In this document: positions 48,525 to 60,952 of the stretch, piece by piece
Layout of the letters: every line of letters begins with the position of its first letter
Position numbering within the stretch: position 1 is the stretch's first letter
Assembly: GCA_017562135.1 (NCBI GenBank)
Contig: QEYB01001637.1
Coordinates: forward strand, 44,879 to 108,878
DNA: 64,000 nucleotides
Source of the DNA: Dipylidium caninum
Lineage: Eukaryota; Platyhelminthes; Cestoda; Cyclophyllidea; Dipylidiidae
Direction of reading: 5' to 3'
The notes under the pieces: model-generated
What the model was told of the DNA's origin: nothing
Seen by the model: the letters and a program-made list of their open reading frames with translations, nothing else
Database searches by the model: none
Position numbers and translations under genes: made by a program

Positions 48525-48526
48525 GC
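48453..48526 (-). tRNA. trnN-GTT: tRNA-Asn(GTT), copy 2
   Basis: Full 74-base consensus: acceptor GCCTCCG/CGGGGGC with one T-G pair, discriminator G, anticodon stem TTCGG/CCGAA around CTGTTAA. A TAAATA element lies 5-10 bases upstream. Confidence 0.97.
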
Positions 48527-49210
48527 GACCTATTTACCGCCCTCTGCACTCCCATGTTCCGCTGCACAGCACTCCTTCCCCACCTCCTTCTCATCGCTCC
48601 CGCCACTCCCCTGCACTGGCCGACTCTCGCCAATCCTGCCCTAACACCCGCCGTCCTCGCCTCCCCAACCGACCTCCCCGCCTCCCCGTGACCGTATCTC
48701 CGCACCCCTCTCAACACCACTTCTCCTGTTGTCACCTTGCAACTCTCGTCTCCGCATCAATCGCACCACTCCGTCCTCCGCACACCCCGCAATACGGGCT
48801 CCTAGAACCCTGCGCTCCCCGACCTCCAGCCTTCACCGACACTCCGTCTCCCCAACTCCACTCTCCGCATCAACGTCGCGCATTTTTGTGCACGATTGTC
48901 TGCCGCAGTGGGCAAACAAAGGTCCGAGCCTGCTGGCCTCCTCGCCTACGACTGAGTGTGAGATGGCTCACCCAACAGACCGACTAGTGAAACAACTGGG
49001 CGCACTCTGACCTCGTCGTCTGGTGTGCACCCACTACGCTCCCACGAATCACCGACGAGAACGACACCCATGGCCTCATACAAGCGCCTCATGGTGCACC
49101 GCTCGCGCCACCACTCTCACCGCCGCACCACCAGTCCACCCTGTGGCTTGCGCATTGCACACAAGGGCAGGAGGCAGTTAAGCGAGGAGTCAAGTGAGGG
49201 AAAACGCCCG

Positions 49211-49290
49211 TGGCAGCGGTGGGATTCGAACCCACGCCCTTTCGGACCGGTGCCTTAAACCGGCGCCTTAGACCGCTCGGCCACGCTACC
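49211..49290 (-). tRNA. trnL-AAG: tRNA-Leu(AAG), copy 3
   Basis: Consensus sequence, all stems paired. Confidence 0.97.
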
Positions 49291-49481
49291 TGCCACCCAC
49301 TGACGCCTCGCGCCCCACCACCCCGACCAGCGCGCCGCTTCCACTAACTCCGCCACATGGCGACAACATGGACTCCCCACTCACTCCCCGCCCACCCCGA
49401 GGCGCAGGAGTGAATGCTCGCGCAGTAAGCTCTGCCATCGTCACCCTGCCAAAATGGTGACAGACGCTGTGCGAGGCCAAA

Positions 49482-49498
49482 CGCCCCCGGGTGGGCTC

Positions 49499-49553
<55 letters not shown>

Positions 49554-49555
49554 GC
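49482..49555 (-). tRNA. trnN-GTT: tRNA-Asn(GTT), copy 3
   Basis: Consensus sequence; TAAATA upstream as in copy 2. Confidence 0.97.
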
Positions 49556-50248
49556 GACCTATTTACCGCCCTCTGCACTCCCATGTTCCGCTGCACAGCA
49601 CTCCTTCCCCACCTCCTTCTCATCGCTCCCGCCACTCCCCTGCACTGGCCGACTCTCGCCAATCCTGCCCTAACACCCGCCGTCCTCGCCTCCCCAACCG
49701 ACCTCCCCGCCTCCCCGTGACCGTATCTCCGCACCCCTCTCAACACCACTTCTCCTGTTGTCACCTTGCAACTCTCGTCTCCGCATCAATCGCACCACTC
49801 CGTCCTCCGCACACCCCGCAATACGGGCTCCTAGAACCCTGCGCTCCCCGACCTCCAGCCTTCACCGACACTCCGTCTCCCCAACTCCACTCTCCGCATC
49901 AACGTCGCGCATTTTTGTGCACGATTGTCTGCCGCAGTGGGCAAACAAAGGTCCGAGCCTGCTGGCCTCCTCGCCTACGACTGAGTGTGAGATGGCTCAC
50001 CCAACAGACCGACTAGTGAAACAACTGGGCGCACTCTGACCTCGTCGTCTGGTGTGCACCCACTACGCTCCCACGAATCACCGACGAGAACGACACCCAC
50101 GGTGGCCTCATACAAGCGCCTCATGGTGCACCGCTCGCGCCACCACTCTCACCGCCGCACCACCAGTCCACCCTGTGGCTTGCGCACTGGGTTGCACACA
50201 AGGGCAGGAGGCAGTTAAGCGAGGGAGTCAAGTGAGGGAAAACGCCCG

Positions 50249-50328
50249 TGGCAGCGGTGGGATTCGAACCCACGCCCTTTCGGACCGGTGCCTTAAACCG
50301 GCGCCTTAGACCGCTCGGCCACGCTACC
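50249..50328 (-). tRNA. trnL-AAG: tRNA-Leu(AAG), copy 4
   Basis: Consensus sequence. Confidence 0.97.
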
Positions 50329-50519
50329 TGCCGCCCACTGACGCCTCGCGCCCCACCACCCCGACCAGCGCGCCGCTTCCACTAACTCCGCCACATGGCG
50401 ACAACATGGACTCCCCACTCACTCCCCGCCCACCCGAGGGCGCAGGAGTGAATGCTCGCGCAGTAAGCTCTGTCATCGTCACCCTGCCAAAATGGTGACA
50501 GACGCTGTGCGAGGCCAAA

Positions 50520-50536
50520 CGCCCCCGGGTGGGCTC

Positions 50537-50591
<55 letters not shown>

Positions 50592-50593
50592 GC
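50520..50593 (-). tRNA. trnN-GTT: tRNA-Asn(GTT), copy 4
   Basis: Consensus sequence; TAAATA upstream. Confidence 0.97.
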
Positions 50594-51282
50594 GACCTAT
50601 TTACCGCCCTCTTGCACTCCCATGTTCCGCTGCACAGCACTCCTTCCCCACCTCCTTCTCATCGCTCCCGCCACTCCCTGCACTGGCCGACTCTCGCCAA
50701 TCCTGCCCTAACACCCGCCGTCCTCGCCTCCCCAACCGACCTCCCCGCCTCCCCGTGACCGCATCTCCGCACCCCACTCAACACCACTTCTCCTGTTGTC
50801 ACCTTGCAACTCTCGTCTCCGCATCAATCGCACCACTCCGTCCTCCGCACACCCCGCAATACGGGCTCCTAGAACCCTGCGCTCCCCGACCACCAGCCTT
50901 CACCGACACTCCGTCTCCCCAACTCCACTCTCCGCATCAACGTCGCGCATTTTTGTGCACGATTGTCTGCCGCAGTGGGCAAACAAAGGTCCGAGCCTGC
51001 TGGCCTCCTCGCCTACGACTGAGTGTGAGATGGCTCACCCAACAGACCGACTAGTAAAACTGGGCGCACTCTGACCTCGTTGTCTGGTGTGCCCACTACG
51101 CTCCCGAAGAATCACCGACGAGAACGACACTCACGGTGGCTTCATACAAGCGCCTCATGGTGCACCGCTCGCGCCACCACTCTCACCGCCGCACCACCAG
51201 TCCACCCTGTGGCTTGCGCACTGGGTTGCACACAAGGGCAGGAGGCAGTTAAGCGAGGGAGTCAAGTGAGGGAAAACGCCCG

Positions 51283-51362
51283 TGGCAGCGGTGGGATTCG
51301 AACCCACGCCCTTTCGGACCGGTGCCTTAAACCGGCGCCTTAGACCGCTCGGCCACGCTACC
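51283..51362 (-). tRNA. trnL-AAG: tRNA-Leu(AAG), copy 5
   Basis: Consensus sequence. Confidence 0.97.
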
Positions 51363-51545
51363 TGCCCCACTGACGCCTCGCGCCCCACCACCCCGACCAC
51401 CGCGCCGCTTCCACTAACTCCGCCACATGACGACAACATGGATTCCCCACTCACTCCCCGCCCACCCGAGGGCAGGAATGCTCGCGCAGGTAAGCTCTGC
51501 CATCGTCACCTGCCAAAATGGTGACAGACGCTGTGCGAGGCCAAA

Positions 51546-51562
51546 CGCCCCCGGGTGGGCTC

Positions 51563-51617
<55 letters not shown>

Positions 51618-51619
51618 GC
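51546..51619 (-). tRNA. trnN-GTT: tRNA-Asn(GTT), copy 5
   Basis: Consensus sequence; the upstream TAAATA is absent here. Confidence 0.97.
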
Positions 51620-52314
51620 GACCTGCACGCACCCTCTGCACTCCCATGTTCCGCTGCACAGCACTCCTTCCCCACCTCCTTCTCATCGCTCCTGCCACTC
51701 CCTGCACTGGCCGACTCTCACCAATCCTGCCCTAACACCCCCGTCCTCGCCTCCCCAACCGACCTCCTCCGCCCTCCCCGTGACCGTATCTCCGCACCCC
51801 TCTCAACACCACTTCTCCTGTTGTCACCTTGCAACTCTCGTCTCCGCTTCAATCGCACCACTCCGTTCTCCGCACACCCCGCAGTACGGGCTCCTAGAAC
51901 CCTGCTCTCCCGACCTCCAGCCTCACCGACACTCCGTCTCCCCAACTCCACTCTCCGCATCAACGTCGCGCATTTTTGTGCACGAACATTTGTCTGCCGC
52001 AGTGGGCAAACAAAGGTCCGAGCATGCAAGCCTCCTCGCCTACGACTGAGAGTGAGATGGCTACCCAACAGACCCGACTAGTGAAACAGGACTGCGCGCA
52101 CTCTGACCTCGTTGTCTGGTGTGTGCACCCACTACGCTCCCAGAATCACCAAGGACGGAACGACACCTCACAATGGCTTCATACAAGCGCCTCATGGTGC
52201 ACCGCTCGCGCCACCACTCTCACCGTCGCACCACCACTCCACCCTGTGGTGCGCATTGTCACACAAGGGCAGGAAAGGCAGTTAAGGAGGCAGTCAAGTG
52301 AGGGAAAACGCCCG

Positions 52315-52394
52315 TGGCAGCGGTGGGATTCGAACCCACGCCCTTTCGGACCGGTGCCTTAAACCGGCGCCTTAGACCGCTCGGCCACGCTACC
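52315..52394 (-). tRNA. trnL-AAG: tRNA-Leu(AAG), copy 6
   Basis: Consensus sequence, in a unit whose spacer mixes the two subfamilies. Confidence 0.97.
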
Positions 52395-52577
52395 TGCCCA
52401 CCACTGACCCTCGAGCCCCACTACCCCGACCACCGCGCCGCTTCCACTAACTCCGCATGACGACAACACGGACTCCCTACTCACTCCCCGCCCACCCTGA
52501 GGGGCAGGAATGCTCGCGCAGGAAGCTCTGTCATCGTCACCGCTGCCAAAGTGACAGACCGGCGCCAGGAAACCAAA

Positions 52578-52594
52578 CGCCCCCGGGTGGGCTC

Positions 52595-52649
<55 letters not shown>

Positions 52650-52651
52650 GC
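52578..52651 (-). tRNA. trnN-GTT: tRNA-Asn(GTT), copy 6
   Basis: Consensus sequence; TAAATA upstream present again. Confidence 0.97.
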
Positions 52652-53357
52652 GACCTATTTACCAGCACCCTCTGCACTCCCATGTTCCGCTGCACAACAT
52701 TCCTCCTCCACTTCTTTCTCATCGCTCCTGACACTCGCCTGCACTGGCCGACTCTCACCAATCCTGCCCTAACACCGTCCTCCCCCGTCCTTCCTCCACA
52801 ACCGACCTCGCCTCTCGCCTCCCCGTGACCGCATCTCCTGCACTCCCACTCAACAACACTTCTCCTGTTGTCACCTTGCAACTCTCATCTCCGCATCAAC
52901 CCCACCACTCCGTTCTCCGCACACCACGCAAGTACGGGCTCCTAGGACACTGCTCTCCTCGACCACCAGCCCTCACCGGTACTACGTCTCCCCAACCCCA
53001 CTCTCCGCATCAACAGCCGGCATTTTGTGCACGAACATTGTCTGCCAGCAGTGGCCAAACGAACGCCCGAGCATGCAAGCCTGCCAGCCTACGACTGAGA
53101 GTGGGATGGCTACCCAACAGACCCACTAGTGAAAAGGACTGGCGCGCACACTGACCTCGTTGTCTGGTGTGTGCCCACTACGCCCCGAAGAATCACCACG
53201 AGGGGAAGGACACTCACAATGGCTTCATACAAGCGAACCATGGTGCACCGCTCGCGCCGCGACGCTCACCGTCGCACCACCACTCCACCGTGGTCGATTG
53301 TCCACAAGGGCAGGAAAGGCAGTTAAGGAGGGCAGTCAAGTGAGGGAAAACGCCCGG

Positions 53358-53437
53358 TGGCAGCGGTGGGATTCGAACCCACGCCCTTTCGGACCGGTGC
53401 CTTAAACCGGCGCCTTAGACCGCTCGGCCACGCTACC
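53358..53437 (-). tRNA. trnL-AAG: tRNA-Leu(AAG), copy 7
   Basis: Consensus sequence. Confidence 0.97.
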
Positions 53438-53625
53438 TGCCCACCGCTCACCCCTCGAGCCCCACTACCCCGACCAGCGCGCTACTTCCACTAACTCCGT
53501 GGCATGACGACAACACGGATTCCCCACTCACTCCCCGCCCACCCTGAGGGGCAGGAATGCTCGCGCAGGAAGCTCTGCCATCGTCACCGCTGCCAAAAGT
53601 GACGACCGGCGCACGCGAAACCAAC

Positions 53626-53642
53626 CGCCCCCGGGTGGGCTC

Positions 53643-53697
<55 letters not shown>

Positions 53698-53699
53698 GC
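53626..53699 (-). tRNA. trnN-GTT: tRNA-Asn(GTT), copy 7
   Basis: Consensus sequence. Confidence 0.97.
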
Positions 53700-54391
53700 G
53701 ACCTGCACAGCACCCTCTTCACTCCCATGTTCCGCTGCACAACATTCCTCCTCCACTTCTTTCTCATCGCTCCTGACACTCGCCTGCACTGGCCGACTCT
53801 CACCAATCCTGCCCTAACACCTCCTCCCCCGTCCTTCCCTCCACAACCGACCTCCTCGCCTCTCGCTCTCGCCCCGTGACCGCATCTCTGCACTCCCACT
53901 CAACAACACTTCTCCTGTTGTCACCTTGCAACTCTCATCTCCGCTTCAACCCCACCACTCCGTTCTCCGCACACCACGCAGTACGGGCTCCTAGGACACT
54001 GCTCTCCTCGACCACCAGCCCTCACCGGTACTACGTCTCCCCAACCCCACTCTCCGCATCAACAGCCGGCATTGTTGTGCACGAACACTGCCAGAGTGGC
54101 CAAACGAACGCCCGAGCATGCAAGCCTGCCAGCCTACGACTGAGAGTGGGATGGCTTACCCAACAGACCCACTAGTAAAGGACTGCGCGCACACTGACCT
54201 CGTTGTCTGGTGTGTGCCCACTACGCCCCGAAGAATCACCAAGGGGAAGGACACTCACAATGGCTTCATACAAGCGAACCATGGTGCACCGCTCGCGCCG
54301 CGACGCTCATCGTCGCACCACCACTCCACCGTGTCGATTGTCCACAAGGGCAGGAAAGGGCAGGAGGCAGTCAAGTGAGGGAAAACACCGG

Positions 54392-54471
54392 TGGCAGCGG
54401 TGGGATTCGAACCCACGCCCTTTCGGACCGGTGCCTTAAACCGGCGCCTTAGACCGCTCGGCCACGCTACC
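54392..54471 (-). tRNA. trnL-AAG: tRNA-Leu(AAG), copy 8
   Basis: Consensus sequence; first unit of the homogeneous right-hand subfamily. Confidence 0.97.
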
Positions 54472-54656
54472 TGCCCACCGCTCACCCCTCGAGCCCCACT
54501 ACCCCGACCACCGCGCTACTTCCACTAACTCCGTGGCATGACGACAACACGGATTCCCTACTCACTCCCCGCCCACCCTGAGGGGCAGGAATGCTCGCGC
54601 AGGAAGCTCTGTCATCGTCACGCTGCCAAATGTGACGACGCTCCACGCGAACCAAC

Positions 54657-54672
54657 CGCCCCGGGTGGGCTC

Positions 54673-54727
<55 letters not shown>

Positions 54728-54729
54728 GC
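54657..54729 (-). tRNA. trnN-GTT: tRNA-Asn(GTT), copy 8, one base short
   Basis: The 3' acceptor strand has four G's where others have five, removing one acceptor pair; the rest is consensus. Confidence 0.85.
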
Positions 54730-55425
54730 GACCTGCACAGCACCCTCTTCACTCCCATGTTCCGCTGCACAACATTCCTCCTCCACTTCTTTCTCATCGC
54801 TCCTGACACTCGCCTGCACTGGCCGACTCTCACCAATCCTGCCCTAACACCTCCTCCCCCGTCCTTCCCTCCACAACCGACCTCCTCGCCTCTCGCCTCT
54901 CGCCTCCCCGTGACCGCATCTCTGCACTCCCACTCAACAACACTTCTCCTGTTGTCACCTTGCAACTCTCATCTCCGCTTCAACCCCACCACTCCGTTCT
55001 CCGCACACCACGCAGTACGGGCTCCTAGGACACTGCTCTCCTCGACCACCAGCCCTCACCGTACTACGTCTCCCCAACCCCACTCTCCGCATCAACAGCC
55101 GGCATTGTTTGTGCACGAACACTGCCAGAGTGGCCAAACGAACGCCCGAGCATGCAAGCCTGCCAGCCTACGACTGAGAGTGGGATGGCTTACCCAACAG
55201 ACCCACTAGTAAAGGACTGCGCGCACACTGACCTCGTTGTCTGGTGTGTGCCCACTACGCCCCGAAGAATCACCAAGGGGAAGGACACTCACAATGGCTT
55301 CATACAAGCGAACCATGGTGCACCGCTCGCGCCGCGACGCTCATCGTCGCACCACCACTCCACCGTGTCGATTGTCCACAAGGGCAGGAAAGGGCAGGAG
55401 GCAGTCAAGTGAGGGAAAACACCGG

Positions 55426-55505
55426 TGGCAGCGGTGGGATTCGAACCCACGCCCTTTCGGACCGGTGCCTTAAACCGGCGCCTTAGACCGCTCGGCCACG
55501 CTACC
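55426..55505 (-). tRNA. trnL-AAG: tRNA-Leu(AAG), copy 9
   Basis: Consensus sequence. Confidence 0.97.
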
Positions 55506-55692
55506 TGCCCACCGCTCACCCCTCGAGCCCCACTACCCCGACCACCGCGCTACTTCCACTAACTCCGTGGCATGACGACAACACGGATTCCCTACTCACT
55601 CCCCGCCCACCCTGAGGGGCAGGAATGCTCGCGCAGGAAGCTCTGTCATCGTCACGCTGCCAAAGTGACGACCGGCGCCACGCGAAACCAAC

Positions 55693-55709
55693 CGCCCCCG
55701 GGTGGGCTC

Positions 55710-55764
<55 letters not shown>

Positions 55765-55766
55765 GC
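55693..55766 (-). tRNA. trnN-GTT: tRNA-Asn(GTT), copy 9
   Basis: Consensus sequence; only TTT, not TTTT, is found in the first 45 bases downstream. Confidence 0.97.
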
Positions 55767-56462
55767 GACCTGCACAGCACCCTCTTCACTCCCATGTTCC
55801 GCTGCACAACATTCCTCCTCCACTTCTTTCTCATCGCTCCTGACACTCGCCTGCACTGGCCGACTCTCACCAATCCTGCCCTAACACCTCCTCCCCCGTC
55901 CTTCCCTCCACAACCGACCTCCTCGCCTCTCGCCTCTCGCCTCCCCGTGACCGCATCTCTGCACTCCCACTCAACAACACTTCTCCTGTTGTCACCTTGC
56001 AACTCTCATCTCCGCTTCAACCCCACCACTCCGTTCTCCGCACACCACGCAGTACGGGCTCCTAGGACACTGCTCTCCTCGACCACCAGCCCTCACCGGT
56101 ACTACGTCTCCCCAACCCCACTCTCCGCATCAACAGCCGGCATTGTTGTGCACGAACACTGCCAGAGTGGCCAAACGAACGCCCGAGCATGCAAGCCTGC
56201 CAGCCTACGACTGAGAGTGGGATGGCTTACCCAACAGACCCACTAGTAAAGGACTGCGCGCACACTGACCTCGTTGTCTGGTGTGTGCCCACTACGCCCC
56301 GAAGAATCACCAAGGGGAAGGACACTCACAATGGCTTCATACAAGCGAACCATGGTGCACCGCTCGCGCCGCGACGCTCATCGTCGCACCACCACTCCAC
56401 CGTGTCGATTGTCCACAAGGGCAGGAAAGGGCAGGAGGCAGTCAAGTGAGGGAAAACACCGG

Positions 56463-56542
56463 TGGCAGCGGTGGGATTCGAACCCACGCCCTTTCGGACC
56501 GGTGCCTTAAACCGGCGCCTTAGACCGCTCGGCCACGCTACC
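56463..56542 (-). tRNA. trnL-AAG: tRNA-Leu(AAG), copy 10
   Basis: Consensus sequence. Confidence 0.97.
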
Positions 56543-56729
56543 TGCCCACCGCTCACCCCTCGAGCCCCACTACCCCGACCACCGCGCTACTTCCACTAAC
56601 TCCGTGGCATGACGACAACACGGATTCCCTACTCACTCCCCGCCCACCCTGAGGGGCAGGAATGCTCGCGCAGGAAGCTCTGTCATCGTCACGCTGCCAA
56701 AGTGACGACCGGCGCCACGCGAAACCAAC

Positions 56730-56746
56730 CGCCCCCGGGTGGGCTC

Positions 56747-56801
<55 letters not shown>

Positions 56802-56803
56802 GC
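56730..56803 (-). tRNA. trnN-GTT: tRNA-Asn(GTT), copy 10
   Basis: Consensus sequence; TTT-only downstream. Confidence 0.97.
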
Positions 56804-57498
56804 GACCTGCACAGCACCCTCTTCACTCCCATGTTCCGCTGCACAACATTCCTCCTCCACTTCTTTCTCATCGCTCCTGACACTCGCCTGCACTGGCCGA
56901 CTCTCACCAATCCTGCCCTAACACCTCCTCCCCCGTCCTTCCCTCCACAACCGACCTCCTCGCCTCTCGCCTCTCGCCTCCCCGTGACCGCATCTCTGCA
57001 CTCCCACTCAACAACACTTCTCCTGTTGTCACCTTGCAACTCTCATCTCCGCTTCAACCCACCACTCCGTTCTCCGCACACCACGCAGTACGGGCTCCTA
57101 GGACACTGCTCTCCTCGACCACCAGCCCTCACCGGTACTACGTCTCCCCAACCCCACTCTCCGCATCAACAGCCGGCATTGTTGTGCACGAACACTGCCA
57201 GAGTGGCCAAACGAACGCCCGAGCATGCAAGCCTGCCAGCCTACGACTGAGAGTGGGATGGCTTACCCAACAGACCCACTAGTAAAGGACTGCGCGCACA
57301 CTGACCTCGTTGTCTGGTGTGTGCCCACTACGCCCCGAAGAATCACCAAGGGGAAGGACACTCACAATGGCTTCATACAAGCGAACCATGGTGCACCGCT
57401 CGCGCCGCGACGCTCATCGTCGCACCACCACTCCACCGTGTCGATTGTCCACAAGGGCAGGAAAGGGCAGGAGGCAGTCAAGTGAGGGAAAACACCGG

Positions 57499-57578
57499 TG
57501 GCAGCGGTGGGATTCGAACCCACGCCCTTTCGGACCGGTGCCTTAAACCGGCGCCTTAGACCGCTCGGCCACGCTACC
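57499..57578 (-). tRNA. trnL-AAG: tRNA-Leu(AAG), copy 11
   Basis: Consensus sequence. Confidence 0.97.
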
Positions 57579-57765
57579 TGCCCACCGCTCACCCCTCGAG
57601 CCCCACTACCCCGACCACCGCGCTACTTCCACTAACTCCGTGGCATGACGACAACACGGATTCCCTACTCACTCCCCGCCCACCCTGAGGGGCAGGAATG
57701 CTCGCGCAGGAAGCTCTGTCATCGTCACGCTGCCAAAGTGACGACCGGCGCCACGCGAAACCAAC

Positions 57766-57782
57766 CGCCCCCGGGTGGGCTC

Positions 57783-57837
<55 letters not shown>

Positions 57838-57839
57838 GC
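57766..57839 (-). tRNA. trnN-GTT: tRNA-Asn(GTT), copy 11
   Basis: Consensus sequence; TTT-only downstream. Confidence 0.97.
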
Positions 57840-58535
57840 GACCTGCACAGCACCCTCTTCACTCCCATGTTCCGCTGCACAACATTCCTCCTCCACTTCT
57901 TTCTCATCGCTCCTGACACTCGCCTGCACTGGCCGACTCTCACCAATCCTGCCCTAACACCTCCTCCCCCGTCCTTCCCTCCACAACCGACCTCCTCGCC
58001 TCTCGCCTCTCGCCTCCCCGTGACCGCATCTCTGCACTCCCACTCAACAACACTTCTCCTGTTGTCACCTTGCAACTCTCATCTCCGCTTCAACCCCACC
58101 ACTCCGTTCTCCGCACACCACGCAGTACGGGCTCCTAGGACACTGCTCTCCTCGACCACCAGCCCTCACCGGTACTACGTCTCCCCAACCCCACTCTCCG
58201 CATCAACAGCCGGCATTGTTGTGCACGAACACTGCCAGAGTGGCCAAACGAACGCCCGAGCATGCAAGCCTGCCAGCCTACGACTGAGAGTGGGATGGCT
58301 TACCCAACAGACCCACTAGTAAAGGACTGCGCGCACACTGACCTCGTTGTCTGGTGTGTGCCCACTACGCCCCGAAGAATCACCAAGGGGAAGGACACTC
58401 ACAATGGCTTCATACAAGCGAACCATGGTGCACCGCTCGCGCCGCGACGCTCATCGTCGCACCACCACTCCACCGTGTCGATTGTCCACAAGGGCAGGAA
58501 AGGGCAGGAGGCAGTCAAGTGAGGGAAAACACCGG

Positions 58536-58615
58536 TGGCAGCGGTGGGATTCGAACCCACGCCCTTTCGGACCGGTGCCTTAAACCGGCGCCTTAGACCG
58601 CTCGGCCACGCTACC
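58536..58615 (-). tRNA. trnL-AAG: tRNA-Leu(AAG), copy 12
   Basis: Consensus sequence. Confidence 0.97.
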
Positions 58616-58802
58616 TGCCCACCGCTCACCCCTCGAGCCCCACTACCCCGACCACCGCGCTACTTCCACTAACTCCGTGGCATGACGACAACACGGATTC
58701 CCTACTCACTCCCCGCCCACCCTGAGGGGCAGGAATGCTCGCGCAGGAAGCTCTGTCATCGTCACGCTGCCAAAGTGACGACCGGCGCCACGCGAAACCA
58801 AC

Positions 58803-58819
58803 CGCCCCCGGGTGGGCTC

Positions 58820-58874
<55 letters not shown>

Positions 58875-58876
58875 GC
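58803..58876 (-). tRNA. trnN-GTT: tRNA-Asn(GTT), copy 12
   Basis: Consensus sequence; TTT-only downstream. Confidence 0.97.
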
Positions 58877-59572
58877 GACCTGCACAGCACCCTCTTCACT
58901 CCCATGTTCCGCTGCACAACATTCCTCCTCCACTTCTTTCTCATCGCTCCTGACACTCGCCTGCACTGGCCGACTCTCACCAATCCTGCCCTAACACCTC
59001 CTCCCCCGTCCTTCCCTCCACAACCGACCTCCTCGCCTCTCGCCTCTCGCCTCCCCGTGACCGCATCTCTGCACTCCCACTCAACAACACTTCTCCTGTT
59101 GTCACCTTGCAACTCTCATCTCCGCTTCAACCCCACCACTCCGTTCTCCGCACACCACGCAGTACGGGCTCCTAGGACACTGCTCTCCTCGACCACCAGC
59201 CCTCACCGGTACTACGTCTCCCCAACCCCACTCTCCGCATCAACAGCCGGCATTGTTGTGCACGAACACTGCCAGAGTGGCCAAACGAACGCCCGAGCAT
59301 GCAAGCCTGCCAGCCTACGACTGAGAGTGGGATGGCTTACCCAACAGACCCACTAGTAAAGGACTGCGCGCACACTGACCTCGTTGTCTGGTGTGTGCCC
59401 ACTACGCCCCGAAGAATCACCAAGGGGAAGGACACTCACAATGGCTTCATACAAGCGAACCATGGTGCACCGCTCGCGCCGCGACGCTCATCGTCGCACC
59501 ACCACTCCACCGTGTCGATTGTCCACAAGGGCAGGAAAGGGCAGGAGGCAGTCAAGTGAGGGAAAACACCGG

Positions 59573-59652
59573 TGGCAGCGGTGGGATTCGAACCCACGCC
59601 CTTTCGGACCGGTGCCTTAAACCGGCGCCTTAGACCGCTCGGCCACGCTACC
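59573..59652 (-). tRNA. trnL-AAG: tRNA-Leu(AAG), copy 13
   Basis: Consensus sequence. Confidence 0.97.
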
Positions 59653-59839
59653 TGCCCACCGCTCACCCCTCGAGCCCCACTACCCCGACCACCGCGCTAC
59701 TTCCACTAACTCCGTGGCATGACGACAACACGGATTCCCTACTCACTCCCCGCCCACCCTGAGGGGCAGGAATGCTCGCGCAGGAAGCTCTGTCATCGTC
59801 ACGCTGCCAAAGTGACGACCGGCGCCACGCGAAACCAAC

Positions 59840-59856
59840 CGCCCCCGGGTGGGCTC

Positions 59857-59911
<55 letters not shown>

Positions 59912-59913
59912 GC
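59840..59913 (-). tRNA. trnN-GTT: tRNA-Asn(GTT), copy 13
   Basis: Consensus sequence; TTT-only downstream. Confidence 0.97.
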
Positions 59914-60610
59914 GACCTGCACAGCACCCTCTTCACTCCCATGTTCCGCTGCACAACATTCCTCCTCCACTTCTTTCTCATCGCTCCTGACACTCGCCTG
60001 CACTGGCCGACTCTCACCAATCCTGCCCTAAACACCTCCTCCCCCGTCCTTCCCTCCACAACCGACCTCCTCGCCTCTCGCCTCTCGCCTCCCCGTGACC
60101 GCATCTCTGCACTCCCACTCAACAACACTTCTCCTGTTGTCACCTTGCAACTCTCATCTCCGCTTCAACCCCACCACTCCGTTCTCCGCACACCACGCAG
60201 TACGGGCTCCTAGGACACTGCTCTCCTCGACCACCAGCCCTCACCGGTACTACGTCTCCCCAACCCCACTCTCCGCATCAACAGCCGGCATTGTTGTGCA
60301 CGAACACTGCCAGAGTGGCCAAACGAACGCCCGAGCATGCAAGCCTGCCAGCCTACGACTGAGAGTGGGATGGCTTACCCAACAGACCCACTAGTAAAGG
60401 ACTGCGCGCACACTGACCTCGTTGTCTGGTGTGTGCCCACTACGCCCCGAAGAATCACCAAGGGGAAGGACACTCACAATGGCTTCATACAAGCGAACCA
60501 TGGTGCACCGCTCGCGCCGCGACGCTCATCGTCGCACCACCACTCCACCGTGTCGATTGTCCACAAGGGCAGGAAAGGGCAGGAGGCAGTCAAGTGAGGG
60601 AAAACACCGG

Positions 60611-60690
60611 TGGCAGCGGTGGGATTCGAACCCACGCCCTTTCGGACCGGTGCCTTAAACCGGCGCCTTAGACCGCTCGGCCACGCTACC
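60611..60690 (-). tRNA. trnL-AAG: tRNA-Leu(AAG), copy 14
   Basis: Consensus sequence; last intact Leu copy in the window. Confidence 0.97.
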
Positions 60691-60878
60691 TGCCCACCGC
60701 TCACCCCTCGAGCCCCACTACCCCGACCACCGCGCTACTTCCACTAACTCCGTGGCATGACGACAACACGGATTCCCTACTCACTCCCCGCCCACCCTGA
60801 GGGGCAGGAATGCTCGCGCAGGAAGCTCTGTCATCGTCACGCTGCCAAAAGTGACGACCGGCGCCACGGCGAACCAAC

Positions 60879-60895
60879 CGCCCCCGGGTGGGCTC

Positions 60896-60950
<55 letters not shown>

Positions 60951-60952
60951 GC
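60879..60952 (-). tRNA. trnN-GTT: tRNA-Asn(GTT), copy 14
   Basis: Consensus sequence; last intact Asn copy in the window. Confidence 0.97.

Noticed and set aside
54538..59356. Repeated long open frames (up to about 224 codons) in the tRNA array
   Set aside because: They run across the tRNA genes and GC-rich spacers on both strands and in several frames at once, and break when a single base changes. GC-rich stop-poor sequence explains them.
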